DNA of 64,000 nt from Epichloe hybrida. Its lineage: Eukaryota; Ascomycota; Sordariomycetes; Hypocreales; Clavicipitaceae. Below are positions 14,546-27,502 of this stretch, piece after piece. The stretch covers positions 1,860,001 to 1,924,000 of the forward strand of contig JAFEKR010000010.1 of the NCBI GenBank assembly GCA_019022495.1, in the 5' to 3' direction. Position 1 is the first letter of the stretch; each line of letters starts with the position of its first letter. The notes beneath the pieces were generated by a model. That model ran no database searches. It was given only the letters and a program-made list of their open reading frames with translations, and had not been told where the DNA came from. A program made the position numbers and the translations under genes.

Positions 14546-14709
14546 GTTGCCTTTTACCCACGCCCCTCTATTAGGTCAAACCAAGCGACGCGCCAATGCG
14601 TGGCGTCGGCAGACAAAAGACAACAGACGGCCCCCCCCCCCTTCCCCCCCTGGAGCCCTGAGAAGGCAGTTTGCGGCTCCGGCAGGACCGAGACGCAGAA
14701 GCAAGAAAG

Positions 14710-14749
<40 letters not shown>

Positions 14750-15806
14750 GCGCAGAATGCAAGACGCAGACGCAGACGCAAGAAAGGCAGACGCAGACGC
14801 AGTCGCAGAAAAAAAGGCACTGAGAGGAACTCATGCATGCCCGTTCCTTGGACAGTGCCGACGAGAGTGGAAATCAAGGCGGCCCTGCTGATCTCCTTCC
14901 GGTCGCGGGGCTGCAATGCAGGCCATCAAGTCGCATTGCCCTCGCATCTTTTCCTTTTCCCGCTGGCCGATCCATCCCGAGGGCGGCAATTCGCATGCGT
15001 GCCTAACAATCTGGTTTCCCCCCCCCTAGCCGGCATCTTAATTTCGTTCGCAACCAAAAGAAAAAGGGGCCCTCCCCTGAGTGAGTGAGTCCCTTGACCC
15101 AGAAAAAAAAAAAAAAAGGACAAAAAAAAAAAAAAAAAAAAACAGGGGGACGCAAAAAAGTGGACCGGCGGTGGAACCAACGGCGAGCTCTCGGTCCCGT
15201 GCAAGTTCCAATCTCCAACCTACATACCCGGCCATGCAGTGACATTTGTACGAGCTGCTGCGGGAGCCATGCCATGCACGGATCCCAGTCCTGTGAAGGC
15301 ATGATGGGCCGTTTCGTTTGACCGTGGCCCCTACGATCAAGTCGGACAAGGTGAAGTTGGGGGGTGAGAGAGAGGAATCGAGATGTCTGGCTTGTTGGCA
15401 GTAGTTTTTGATTTCTATTCCAGCCACGACGCTCATCATGTGCAAACTGTTTTATTCCCGAGGTGCGAATATTGTAAGCTGTCTAGATTTCCCAGTCAAA
15501 GTTTCAAAAAAGAAAGTCCTCGCAGTAGAGAAGATCATTTTCAGTTTAGAAAAGAAGGAAAAAAAAAAAAAAAACGCCTTGCTTCACATCATATCCTTCT
15601 GATATGATGCTGGTGGTATCAATTCCATATTGTTCCTTCGACCGAGCCAGGTCGCGACGCGTTGGATGCTGTATGCTGTTGGCGGTGTTGAATGTCTAGA
15701 CTTCGATGCGCCCCCGCGCCCCCCGCCCCCCCTGGATCCCGTCCAGAGTTATCAACGCCTTTCTACGAGGATCATCTCATCTCCCATTGTCTTCTTTCGT
15801 ATGCAC
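14546..15806. other. Non-coding, low-complexity stretch downstream of the aldo-keto reductase
   Basis: No gene is supported. It contains poly-C runs near 14630-14650, a hexamer repeat at 14708-14808, a pair of A-rich tracts at 15103-15142 and another near 15550. The open frames across it are by-products of these repeats (poly-Arg, Gln-Thr or Phe runs depending on frame). Confidence 0.6.
14708..14808. repeat. Interrupted hexamer repeat (GACGCA)n
   Basis: GACGCA units recur across about 100 bp, broken by GAAAGG and GGCGCA variants. The array lies within 330 bp of the family A LTR end, at the edge of the gene island. Confidence 0.9.
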
Positions 15807-16754
15807 TCAGTCCGAGGACTTGTGCATGGAACCGGTGACGTAGTTCTCGGAGCCGAGAGCGTTGATGGCCTCGACATCCTCGGCGGAGAGCTTGAAGTCG
15901 AAGCTATCAAGGTTGCTCTGGATGCGCGAGGCGGTCAAGCTCTTGGGCAGGACGACGTTGCCTCGCGCGGCGTTCCAGTTGAGCAAGATCTGGGCAGGGG
16001 TCTTGTTGTACTTGTTGGCGATGGCGTTGATGGTGGGATCCTCGAGCTTGTTGCCGCGAGCCAGCGGAGAGTAGGCCTCGATCTTGATGCCGTGCCTGTT
16101 GCAGAGCTCGACCAGGGCCTCGCGCTGGCAGAAGGGGTGGACCTCGACCTGGTTGACGGCGGGCACGACGCTGGCGTTCTCGAGGAGGTTCTCGATGTGG
16201 GCGGCGCCAAAGTTGGAAACACCAATGGACCTGACCTTGCCGAGCTTCTGGGCGGTCTCGAGAGCACGCCAGCTCTCCAGTCGCTTCTGCTCGTCCTCGG
16301 CAGGGGAGTGGATCAGGTAGAGGTCGAGGTAGTCGAGACCGAACTTCTCCAGAGAGGAGCAGAGGGCGTTGAAGGTGGCCTCGTAGCCGTGGTCGGCGTC
16401 CCAGAGCTTGGAGCAGATGAAGACTTCCTCGCGAGGAGTGCCAGTCTTGCCCAGCCAGCGACGGATGGCGCGTCCGCAGGCTTCCTCGTTGGCGTAGCGG
16501 GCGGCTGAGTCGATGTGACGATAGCCGGCCTCGAGGGCCGCGGTGACGGCATCTTCGGTCTCTTGGCCGTTGGGAGCCTTGTAAACGCCGAGGGCAACCT
16601 GGGGGATGGAGTTGCCGTCGTTCAGCCTTATGGAGGCGACAGATGTGACTGAGGAGACGGAGCTGCTGTGAGATCGGGACTGAACGTCGACAATCTTCTT
16701 GACCGAGATGTTGCGCCCGGGAGAGGCCTCGGGGGTGATTGCGGAGGGAGCCAT
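15807..16754 (-). CDS. NADPH-dependent aldo-keto reductase
   Basis: This is a single-exon gene of 315 residues. The catalytic tetrad of the aldo-keto reductase superfamily is visible: Asp82 and Tyr87 (HIDSAARYANE), Lys116 (ICSKLWD) and His149 (YLIHSP). The cofactor motif LPKSLTASRIQSN is near 269-281. These enzymes reduce aldehydes or ketones to alcohols with NADPH, usually in the cytosol; the substrate cannot be inferred. The start at 16754 is preferred because CCACCATGG is an excellent context. An in-frame ATG 50 codons upstream (16904) would add a Ser- and Pro-rich leader of no obvious function. Residues 1-45 are an extra N-terminal segment rich in Ser (RSHSSSVSSVTS). The gene is alone in a small island between two transposon blocks and shows no RIP damage. 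Confidence 0.93.
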   Translation of the reverse strand: MAPSAITPEASPGRNISVKKIVDVQSRSHSSSVSSVTSVASIRLNDGNSIPQVALGVYKAPNGQETEDAVTAALEAGYRHIDSAARYANEEACGRAIRRWLGKTGTPREEVFICSKLWDADHGYEATFNALCSSLEKFGLDYLDLYLIHSPAEDEQKRLESWRALETAQKLGKVRSIGVSNFGAAHIENLLENASVVPAVNQVEVHPFCQREALVELCNRHGIKIEAYSPLARGNKLEDPTINAIANKYNKTPAQILLNWNAARGNVVLPKSLTASRIQSNLDSFDFKLSAEDVEAINALGSENYVTGSMHKSSD

Positions 16755-18210
16755 GGTGGGAAAAGGGGAGAAGGGGGGGGGGGAAGGGTGAGTAGATTTC
16801 AACGAGAGAACTTGAAGGAACAGCGAAACCTGTCGCATGTGCTTGAAAGCAAGTTTTGTGGATGAGGGAGATGAAGATGAAAAGCGATGGAAGTTGAAGT
16901 TCATGACGCCTTATATATTCATTCGAGCACAATACATGGGCGCCTCTCATCCTTTCAGTTTACAACTCGCCGACACGGAGAAGCCCCCTCCCCACCTGAT
17001 CTCCCAAGGTCGCCCTCGTACCCGTGATATCTGCGTGTGTTCCTGACTCCAAGCGGGATACCGCCATATGGTGACGCCCCTTGCTATAATCCAGGGACAC
17101 CCGACCGACCGTTGCGAACGAGTCAGGATGAAGAGCAGCCTGGGGCGTCATGGTCCCGGTACCCCGTCCGGCGGTGTCTAGGATTCAACCAACTGCACAC
17201 GGCTGAAGTTGCGGTGGATGAGATGGCAATGACGCAACTTGCGGCATTTTATCAGGAACGGCGGCCCCAATCAATGATTTTTCTTCTCTTGTTCCTTCTT
17301 CCTCAATCAAATGTCGGATTTTCGTGTCTCCAGTGTTCCCAACCGCAGATGTGCAGCAAACCGTCGCATCGTGGGCGAAGATGGAGACTACATGTGACAC
17401 TATGACGATTTGTCGGTGGAGCTGCGTATCTAATGTACACAGCACGTAACCAGATCCTAGCAAGATCCAGTTCCCCACTCTTGAGATGGGGCACAACCAA
17501 CCTCATTGGCGATCCAGTGGCCGCTTCTGTGATTTTTTTTTTTTTTTTTTTTTTTTTTTCCTTTCCTTTTCTTCAACCCCCCCCCCCCCGGGGGGCCGTT
17601 TGTTTATCAGGACTGCTTGCTTATCTTGGTCCCAGACACCGCAACGGTGCAGTGATCTCATGGTGGCAGTTGCATGTTTTGAATTTGCCGCCATGTACTC
17701 GCAAACCCCACCTTGAACTTGTTCGGCTTCGTGGATCACCAGACCAGACCAGACGTTGTTTTGGTGGGCAGGAACGAAGCAGAGACGCAGGGACGCAGGG
17801 ACACAGGGACGCAGGGGCGCAGGGGCGCAGGGGCGCAGGGACAGACAGAGACGACAGTATGAACAGCGAGGCGTGGTCCGTATGTACGGATCCGTAGTAG
17901 ACATGGCAAACAAAAAATGCACCAGACGCGGGCTGGCTGTGCCTTGACGCCGTGCGATGAAGCCGTGCGACGAAGCCGTCTGCATCGGGTCGCGAAATCG
18001 CTCCGAAGTTGCTGGGGCGGCATGGCACGATTACAGGCGGCGTGGGCGCCTGAAAGAGGGCAAAGAGCCCTGTGGCTGTGGCCCCCAGCTTGGCGCAGCT
18101 TGGCGCAGCTTGGGGCCACGGACTCGGTGACCCAGCCAGCGAGGCTGTTGATGATTGCTGCTTTGCAAAAATTACATGTGAGTCGACCTCTGTGACTTGG
18201 CGATGGGGTC
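16755..18210. other. Promoter side of the aldo-keto reductase and non-coding DNA up to the gypsy element
   Basis: No convincing gene. A run of T near 17528-17559 is followed by poly-C. A 10-bp repeat related to GGACGCAGGG occupies about 17785-17850, and a 10-bp unit GCTTGGCGCA is repeated near 18088-18113. The last bases (GGTC, 18207-18210) are the left half of the duplication flanking the gypsy element. Confidence 0.6.
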
Positions 18211-18326
18211 TGAAGTGGTACCAAAATTGATAGGGATAATGATGGTTGTATTTCTTCAGTCTGTACTCTAGCTACGCCCTATATAATTAGGGTTAACCAT
18301 TACCTAAGCCGTTCTCCACCTTAACA
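18211..18326 (-). repeat. LTR of the gypsy-like element (3' LTR in coding sense)
   Basis: It starts TGAAGTGGTACC and ends CCTTAACA. It matches 27387-27502 over 116 bp, with transitions only where the two differ. Confidence 0.9.
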
Positions 18327-21300
18327 GGCTAGCCCCCTTTTAAGATAGTGTTAACTATAACACTATAATTCTTCTAAAACACTACAAGCTATTTACCTTC
18401 TTAATCATTATTCTCCATCCCCTGTTAATTCTATATCTCCTTCTCTAGATCCTAGTTAGCCATGTCCTATGTGTTTAGTCTTAGAGGTTATAGTCTTTCC
18501 TAGCGTGGGATATATATCTTTAGATCGTTAATATAAATCTTTTAACCTTATCCTCTATCTAGAGGTTTAATCTTATATAACACTAATAATAACTTTCTCT
18601 TAATTATTAAAAGCTTTCCCTAGGTCTTATAGAACTTCCCCTTTAGCTTATTCTCCTTATTGATTTTCTCCTACATAAGATTGCTTACTTTAAACTATTA
18701 TGGTAACTTAGAAGAATCCTCCTTATTATTTACCTTTTAAGTTTAAACTAATTCCCTTCTCTCCTTCCTTAAATTAGAGTGCTATAGATTTGTTTCTTAG
18801 ACTAAGATAGGATTAGTTTCTAATTCTAATAAGTCTATCCTATCTTAATTATCACTAACTCCTATGTATTTAGTGAACAGATTAAATCCTAATATTAACA
18901 TTGCTAGAGTTATCCCTACGCTTAATATAAATTAATTATTTAGAATAACTATAATGCTTAGAATAGCTTAGTTTCACAAATTAAGTAATACTTTATCCCT
19001 TTTAACTGCTTACTTTATTAATTATTATTTTACTAGGCAGACATTTTATTTAGTAAGCCCCGTAGAAGATAGATAAGAGACAGGTCTAAAAGTAACTATT
19101 ATACTGTGTTTCCCTATGGTTAATTTAAAGTTTAGATTTTTAAAGTAGGATCCGTTATTATAGTATATTCTTCTTAGCTAACCGAAAATAGAGCTCTAGT
19201 TTTTATCCTATATCTAGGTAACTAAATCTCTAGTAGCTTTGTTATAGGATTAACCTAACGCAAACCTTGTTATATAGTTAATAGCAATTAGTATATATAA
19301 GTCTCTATTTTAAGCCTTAGGAGTAATAGGTCTAAGGTAATCTATTGTAACTAATGCCTATAGTTCTAATATTATAATAGTTTTCAGAGCTAATCTTAGT
19401 AACCTAGTTCTAGTTTGCTAGTAGATAAGACAAGATTAATAGTAAGACTTAATATCTTTCGCTTTATCTAGCTAGAAATACATCCTATAAAGCTTTTGTA
19501 TTGTAATAGTTAGGCCAAAATGCCTTGCTATATTGTAAGCTTGTTAAAGTTTTAGCGGAACCTCTTTAGAGATTATATATTTAGCTAAGGATTTGTTAAG
19601 TTCTAAATAATAAAGTTTTCAGTCTATAATTTAATATTTTAAAGCTTAACGCTAAACTAGTTTCTATTGTTTAGTTAGGATTATATAAGGACTATAAATA
19701 ATTAAAGTAAGAATTTCCCTATACTATTTAGAGTTTAGCTATTCCTAAAGCTTAGTTCTAACTATTTCTAAAGTTTTATTATCTAATCTTTCTCCTTCTA
19801 GTATAATCATTATATTTATTAAAATCATCACTAGTTAATCTCCTATAGCTAGGAACACATTAACTCCTATTCTTCTCTTTACTTTATATGGATTAGATCT
19901 AAGTTCCTCTAGTAGTTATAATATCCTATTCGCAATCTTTATAACTTTTATTATATTAGGACAGTGTATATATTCTATATTTAACTCTTATAGAATGTCT
20001 ACCTATTAAGTAACCTTCCTATAAACCTTAGAGAGGTTTGCTATTAAATTAATAATCCCTTTGTAGTCTATGTATACCTTTAATAGATAAGGTAAACCAT
20101 TAACTAGCTATCACGTCTCTTTTAGTCTAATGATAATAGCTAATATTTCTTTTTCTAGTATTATATAGCGTTTTTCTGCGTCCTCTAATCTATGTAATAT
20201 CTATATAATAATTTAAACCTTTGCGAAATTTAAGTCTATAGCGCTTATACTAGGTTTTATGTCTTCTAGCTAGAATAAAACTCCTCTAGTTCCTATGTCT
20301 AAAGCGTCTATTGCTAAATAAAACTATGTCCTTAGCTAGGCCCTAAAAGTAGTATTTACCTAAATGCTATGGTAGATCTAGAGTAAGGCGTTTTAAGCTT
20401 CTAGTGTTTATTTAGGTTTCTCCTTTAGAACTTTTACCCTCTAGACTAATGGCTTTCTAGATTTTATGACTTTCTAAACCTCTTAGAAAAAGACTTTCTT
20501 AATAGTTAATACTAGATCTAATTTACTAGGGATAAACTTTCTTAAGAAGGGCGTTAGGTAAATTAGAACTAAGATTTCATTCTAAGTTTTTAGAGGCTAC
20601 TATTAGAAGTGTCTTGCTAGGTTAGCGAATCTTTTATGATGTTTCCTTGCTAGTCTAATCTTTCTATCTTTAATAGAAAATCCTATATAGTCTACCTTTG
20701 ATGTAAAGAGAGTTATTTTACGTCCACTTAGTCTAATTAGTGCCTAGGTAATTCTTAGGAAGTAGCGTTTCCACAGAAAGTTAAAGTGATTCTCCTATAT
20801 TTCAGACCCTAAGTGATGATTATCCACGTAAATAGAAAACAAGGTCTTAATGTCTTCTATGTATCCTAATATTAATTCGCTTTTAGATCTATCTTCGAAG
20901 AACAAATACCTAAAGGTAGTGTCTCTAAATCTAGCGTATATTCCTAGTAACCTAGTTAATCCTTATGCCATATTGTTATAGTAATACATTCTATTAGGGC
21001 CTAAGAAGGCTGTCTTGTGTTTATTAGGTGAATAAATTCCAATTGCCTAGAATCCATTTAAAGCATTAGCTTATGAGATTATTATTAACCTTCCGCAATG
21101 AATCAAATCTAAATCAGCTTCCATATTGTGGCAAGGATAAGCTAATTTAACTATCTTGCTATTCACGTTATGGTAATTATAAACCACTTAAAAATCCTTT
21201 CTAGGCTTTAGGGCAAATATTATTAGGGCTACCCATTCTAAATCTCTATAGCAAATAATACCTACTTTCTCCATGGCTAGAAACACCTTCTTTAAAAACT

Positions 21301-24300
21301 CGTAATGCATCCCTAAGTAGCGGTACTGCTTCCTTTTCCTAGGGCAAGCGTTTAGAACCAAGGGAATATGGTGTTGTAATAGGTTAGTTATGTAAATATC
21401 TTTAAGCTTCTTAACAAAGCAATCTTTAAATATATAACATAGCCTTATAATTATTATCTATTGTTCTGCGGTCCCCGCACAGTCTCTAAGTGTAATGTTA
21501 GACTAATTAAACTAAGAAACTATGGTTTTAGATGCTAAGTTCGCTAATAGTTAATTTATGTGTAAATTCTAGAATCTTAAGGGGTACCCCTTGATTTCCT
21601 AATTTCCTATATAAATTTCTAATTTACCTAGTCTTATACTATCTTATGTAGCTTTCTTCCTATCCACGTCATAAACTAGCGCATAACCCACACTATTTAA
21701 GTGCCTTACTAAGTCCGTACTGTAGTCCCCGCTATCCTTGGTTTTATTAGTTAATTCTCTAATCTAGTTATTTGTATAGTAATTTCTGATTTTTAAGGGG
21801 GAGGCCTTGATTTCCTCTTTTCCTATATAAATTAGGCATAGGTAGTGTATAGGAGTGTACACAGCGCAATACTATCCTTTTTCCATAACTAGCCTTTCCT
21901 ACTTGTATTACTAACTACGCAAATACTAATTCCTATCCCCTGTTTCTTCCACTAAACCTCTAATTATTATATTTATATAGTGATTTTTATTCTTTAAGGG
22001 GTAGACCTTAATTTTCGGTTTTCCTATATAAATTAAGTTATAGTTATGTCCTAGTGTGTCTACCTCTAGATCTTAAACCTTTAAAATGCCTAAGTCTACT
22101 ACATCGCGTAACCTATATCTAGCTTCTCTAGGTAAGACTTGATTTTTGTTATTTATATAGTGATTCTTACTTAGTAAGGGGGTACCCTTAATTTTTGATT
22201 TTCCTATATAAATTAAGACCTTACTATGTCTAGTAGTATCCACCTTATGTTCTTCCTAGTGTATTATAGTACCACGCGTATCCCTTAGGATATTAAATAA
22301 GTTAAGATTATCTCTCCTATCTTAATCCTATTCTTTGCCTATGTTAATCTTTATACGTTTCTTATTTCTTCCCTTATTAATTTCCTCCTTATCTAAGTCT
22401 TCTAAATTATCTCTTACTAAGTCTTCCTAGGATAATCCTAATTCCTTGCTACACTGTGCTTTATCTATATCTTGTTTAGAGTAGTTGTAATTTATGTTTA
22501 TAGATAATTCCCTTTCCTATAATACTTTGTGATGTTTAATCTAACTCTAAGTAGTTGTCTAATAGGCTAATATAGGTTTTAGCTAAGGGACGCTAGTATA
22601 ATAAGAGGTAAATGATTTAATTTCTGTCTTGGAGCTTAACTTAATGGCTATTCTATCTATAATAACATTCTACAGCGGTTTTTATATAACTATAGCAGTG
22701 GACTTTAATTCCAGTTTGCTAATAAGAACTTATTTGCTAGTTATTTTCGCTGTGTTGTCTAATTCTAAACTATATAAACTATATAACTCTATTCCTATTT
22801 CACTTGTAGTAATGTTATTCTTCCTGTTAATATCCCCCTTAGTCTTCCTATCTTCCTAATGTACTCTTTATTTAGGCTTTATTCTCTAAGTATTCTCCGC
22901 TAGTGTTCCCTTAAAGCTTGTTATTCTAATCTTATCTGCTAGCTATAGTAGATTAAGAAAACGTAAATAATCGCTAACCTTATTATTTGCAACGCTTAGT
23001 TTTTTAACTCCTAATTCTTAGCTTCTTCTATAATCTAGCTGTTTAATTCTCTTAGGAGCTATTTAACTTCCTCTAGAATTTCCTAGTTATCTTTTATAAA
23101 CTCTATAATCTTCTCTAGATCTGTCCTTTGCAGTAGCTAAGCTCTTATGTTAGATCTTTAGAATAAGTCTAGGCAGGGATATATTAGTAAAGTTTAAGTT
23201 TCCCCTTTTGTCCTAGTAATTATAATCTTTTCCTATCTATAATATTTAATAGTATTTACTTTTCATAGCTAAACTTTTCCTAATAACATATCCTAATCCT
23301 AGGCTAGTATTATGTAATATTTTGACAATGCTAGGATTCCGCTTACTACGATCTAGAGGTAAGCATAGTGAGAAATCTGCTAATTTCTATTATTTACTAT
23401 CTAAATAGATTGTTTTTCTTAAAGTTAAATAGTTAGAAGTCTATGTCTTTTTAGGTAGCTCTTGCTTACTAATTCCACACTTAAGCCGCTATTAAGCAGG
23501 GCTAAGTCACACTAGACACCTTTAATGTAGGCTATAATATATCCTAAGGTTATTAGAACCTCGCTATCTGGCTAAGTAATATTATTCTATATAATCATAG
23601 CATTTATTAAACCTAAAGACTTATGGACTAGCATATTAAGGTACACCGCTTCTTTATATAGTTCTATAAGATTAGAAACCATTGACTTTGCCTTATTGCT
23701 TTTTATTTTTTAATAACATTACATTAAATAGCTTAGTTACTATTAGATAATTAGGGCTATCTAAAGAAGTTATAGAATACTAATAGACATAGTAGTTTTG
23801 CTTAATTATTTCCCTAGGTTAAATAGTAGGACTTTATATTCTTTAGTAGCTTAGATATTCTCTAGAGCTAATCTTTAATAAGGTTAGGGGTTTAAAGTAG
23901 CTTTGCCTATTACCACTTCTCTTAGAGCAGGACTAGTAGCAGGTTTATAGGGGTCTGCTATAGTCTTCTCTAGATGTAGTTATAACGCGGGAAGTATTTA
24001 TTAGAATTCCTTAGCACTTATCTCCTAGAGTAATTAACATATACTTAGATCTAGATCACTCCCTTCTTATATAGTCTTGTCTAATTCTAGAATTTCTTTA
24101 ATTTATTACTATAATAGTTCTCCTAATGTATTCTTAGGTTTAGTCCTTAATTTAATAATCCTCTTAGCTAGTCCTCTAGTAAATGCTAGCTTATTTGCCT
24201 TCTCCTTTCCCTTTAGTAGTGTTATAGCGTTAACCTATCTTACTTTATTTTCCTCCTAGATATAGCTTAGGGAATAGTAGTTTAGGAGTAATACTATAAA

Positions 24301-27300
24301 TAATTAGAGTTCTAAATTAAGAATATATCCTTTAGGTAGGATTAGTTAGTTTGTTTCTATAGCGCTAATAAAATTAGTTTAGTTTAAGTTATCTAATTCT
24401 CTTTAGCAATCTCTCTTTATTTATAGCCCTTTATATGCCTACTAGTCCTAGTGTCTATTAAAGTCTTTAGATAAGCATCTATCCTTCCTAGTATAGTTAT
24501 AACCCATGTGTCCCTATTTGCCACATAAGAAACACTAGAAAAAGTCTAGGTCCCTCTAGGGTTTATCTTAAGGGTACGTGCTAATATTGTTCCCTAAAGG
24601 TCTTCCTAGAGATTAGGGTCTATCATTTAAATTGTATTTTAATTAATTATACTAACTAGCTATTTGTTGCACATTTCTAGTAGCTTAAGCCTAGAACGCT
24701 TCTATCTGTCTCACTAGGTCTGCTATTTAGTTAGCAGCTTATTTCTCTCTTTACTATTATTCTTCTATCCATTTCTATAGTAGTCCTATTCTAGCTATTA
24801 AGATTTTGTTATCTAATAGTCGCGTTATCTTTTTAGAGGCAGATAAGCAATAGTTATATAGGATAAGTTTTAGGTTAGATATTATTAAGTCCTTTAAAGC
24901 CATGCTATCTATTTACTTATTTAAAGCAAACAACTAATCTAACACTCTCTCTTATAGTTATATATTTACTTCTCTATCTGCTAGATAGGTAATAAAGTTT
25001 ATAAAGAGAACTTGTTATATATTAGATTTTATCTTAGAAGCTAGACGCTTAGCTTGTTAGACATAAGCATTTAGTGTCTTGCCTAGTTCTCGCGCAAAAC
25101 TATACACCTCCCACTAAGTGAAAATTTTAATAAAGGGATTAGGGTTTTTAAACTTAGCTAGGAATTTAGAGGCTATCTGTTCCTAAGTCCTGTCCTTATA
25201 TTCTAAGTCCTTATACTAGAGAGCTACTTTTCCTTATAGGCCCTAAATAAATATTAAACAAGTCAAGGTATTAATATATTCCTTTAGAGTTTATGCCATT
25301 ATAGCTATTATTTTGCAATGTTTTATATATTCCTTAGCTAGCCTATCTCTTAGTAAGCTAGAGAATATAATTCCCCTGCTTATAGTTAGGTTTATAAGGA
25401 AGAAAGGACTGCCTATATTAAGCGTCTATCTAGTTTCTCTAATTTTAATAGGTGCTTTAGATTAGAGCGATAGAGAAGGGAAGAGTAGTAAGATTTTATC
25501 TACTAAATAAGGCAGTCTTAGAGGGCAAATAGGGCTAATTAGGCTAGGAATAAACTCTAAGGATCTTCTATTATCCTATTCTAAGTCTAAACTTAAGTCT
25601 AATTCTTTGTAAGTCCTAGCGTTTAGCTCCGCTAAAGCCTAATCTTATATAAAGTGATTAAGATAGGAGATAGGAGTTTAATAGTTTCCTAGGATAGATT
25701 AGTGTTAATAGAGGATAATTCTATTAACAATATGTCTAATCTCTTAACTAAGATTAGATAGTGGAGTTAGGGTTTTTGTTAAAAGAGCTTACAAACTTTA
25801 TTATAATAAAGTTTTTAAGAAGATAAGAAAGTGTTTAAGGCTAAACTTAAATCATTACGCACAATTCATTGCTTAGTGTCTGCCTAGCCTAAGAAAAAAA
25901 AGAAGAGAAGAAAACCTATTTTAGTCCCCCCCTAAAATAAAACCTTTTTACTCTTAACCTCCCTAACTCCTTCTTACTAAGTCTAAACTTTCCTAATCTA
26001 AGCAATCTCCTATTATAAACATAGTGCGTGGTACTCTATTCACACTATGCTATCTAATTAAATAATCTAATAAGTAACTAAGTAGGGTTAAAAGTAAGTT
26101 AAAAGTAGGGGTGTAGTCTATGTGCCATACCTCTAATTATAGTGGTATAATCCTACCTGTAAACCAAGGTTTTTAATGTTAAGAGCCGCCCTAGCTAGTT
26201 CCTTAAAGCATAAAGTTTAGTCTTCAGTTTGCACTATATCTAGCGCGTCCCTTAGGATATCTATAGTTATAATACCACGCGAATATTATTACTTCTCCTT
26301 ATAGCTATAACTTCTAGTGGACATTCCTAGTAGGTTTTATAGCGCTTCCTATAAATAGTTTCCCTATTTTATAGTACTTCTTATAAGCTTCTTAAAGTTA
26401 TAAGTTTAAGGTCTATATTATGTTATATCTATTATAAGATATGCTAGTTTTCCGTTAACTAAGGGTTAAATTCTAGTATTACTAAGTACGCAAATACGCG
26501 TTCCTATGCCTAAGTTTCATGGTTTAGCTTAAATTCTAAGGTTAAAAAAATTCTCTAAGGTTATAACTAGTGTTTACTACTATCTATTTCCCGTTTAAAT
26601 ATAGTGTCATAGCGCCTGTTTCGCTAAGTATGTAAATATTAATTCCTAAGGTTAGATTCCTAGGCTTAAGCAAAGTTTGTAGTGTTCCTTAATTCCCTAA
26701 GTTTAAATGCCTTATCCACTAGTGTCTAGTCTACGTTTAATCCACTAGTTCGCAACTACCTAATTTAACTAAGGTTATAATTATCCACTATCTAGGCTAC
26801 TAGTATTATGCTATACTAGCGCTATAGTGTTTTAGTAATTATTCTTTATGCTTATTCCCTAGTGGTTATTTCTTATTTAAGTGTCTAGCCTATTTATCCC
26901 TTATAATAGGACTTTCCTATTCTCTATTATAATACTACTTCTTATAACTATTAGTCCTTATTATCTATCCTATCCTAAGCTACTGTCTGCTATCTTATTA
27001 TAAGTATTCTAAGAACTTTCTCCTATAGTTATTCGCAAGTTTCATATAGCCCTATAGTTCTATGCCTATCTTATTAAGTCCTATAGTCCTTAATATTCTT
27101 ACGTTATCTAATAGTAATGTTTTCTAACTATAGCTAGATAATCTTCTTAAGTATAGTAATAACCATAGCTATATTCTATTATTCTTCTATATTATTTCTA
27201 GCTGTAGTTATACTCTAATAAAGTTTGTAACTCCTCTTGCCTTTAGTCTAGTTTATAGTTCTTTAATTATTTAACCTAATAATCTCTTAGAAGTTATTTG

Positions 27301-27386
27301 TTATATGTTCTTAGGTATTAGATATTTAAGTCTAGTAATAATTTAAGCTAACTAAAGGGCAATATAAGGTCCTAGACTTATTACCA

Positions 27387-27502
27387 TGAAGTGGTACTAA
27401 AATTAATAGGGATAATGATAGTTGTATTTCTTTAGTCTATACTCTAGCTACGCCCCATATAATTAGGGTCAACCATTACCTAAGCCGTTCTCCACCTCAA
27501 CA
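27387..27502 (-). repeat. LTR of the gypsy-like element (5' LTR in coding sense)
   Basis: It starts TGAAGTGGTACT and ends CCTCAACA, then GGTC begins the gene-island DNA. The switch from RIP-altered to normal composition is immediate. Confidence 0.9.

Larger units (their letters stand above)
18211..27502 (-). mobile_element. Ty3/gypsy-like LTR retrotransposon (RIP-degraded)
   Basis: 116-bp LTRs at 18211-18326 and 27387-27502 bound a 9292-bp element flanked by the 4-bp duplication GGTC (18207-18210 and 27503-27506). On the minus strand, TGGTAATAAGTC directly after the right LTR fits a primer-binding site, and AAAAGGGGG beside the left LTR fits a polypurine tract, so coding is minus. Near 24495-24535 the complement encodes CFLCGK-stop-GHMGYNY, a gag zinc knuckle (CX2CX4HX4C) whose last Cys became Tyr. 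Near 20800-20850 it reads LFSIYVDN, a reverse transcriptase core, followed by VDYIGFSIKD-like text. It is less AT-saturated than the copia copies but still full of stops. Confidence 0.85.

Noticed and set aside
14600..15088. 162-codon frame with Gln-Thr repeats
   Set aside because: It is created by the GACGCA hexamer and neighbouring low-complexity sequence; other frames there are equally open.
16755..16904. Upstream in-frame ATG adding 50 residues to the aldo-keto reductase
   Set aside because: The extra segment is low-complexity and unlike the family, and the ATG at 16754 has a far better context (CCACCATGG).
22629..22859. 76-codon hydrophobic frame within the gypsy-like element
   Set aside because: Codons are rich in Leu, Ile and Phe because of AT-rich RIP-mutated DNA, and it lies antisense to the element's coding direction.
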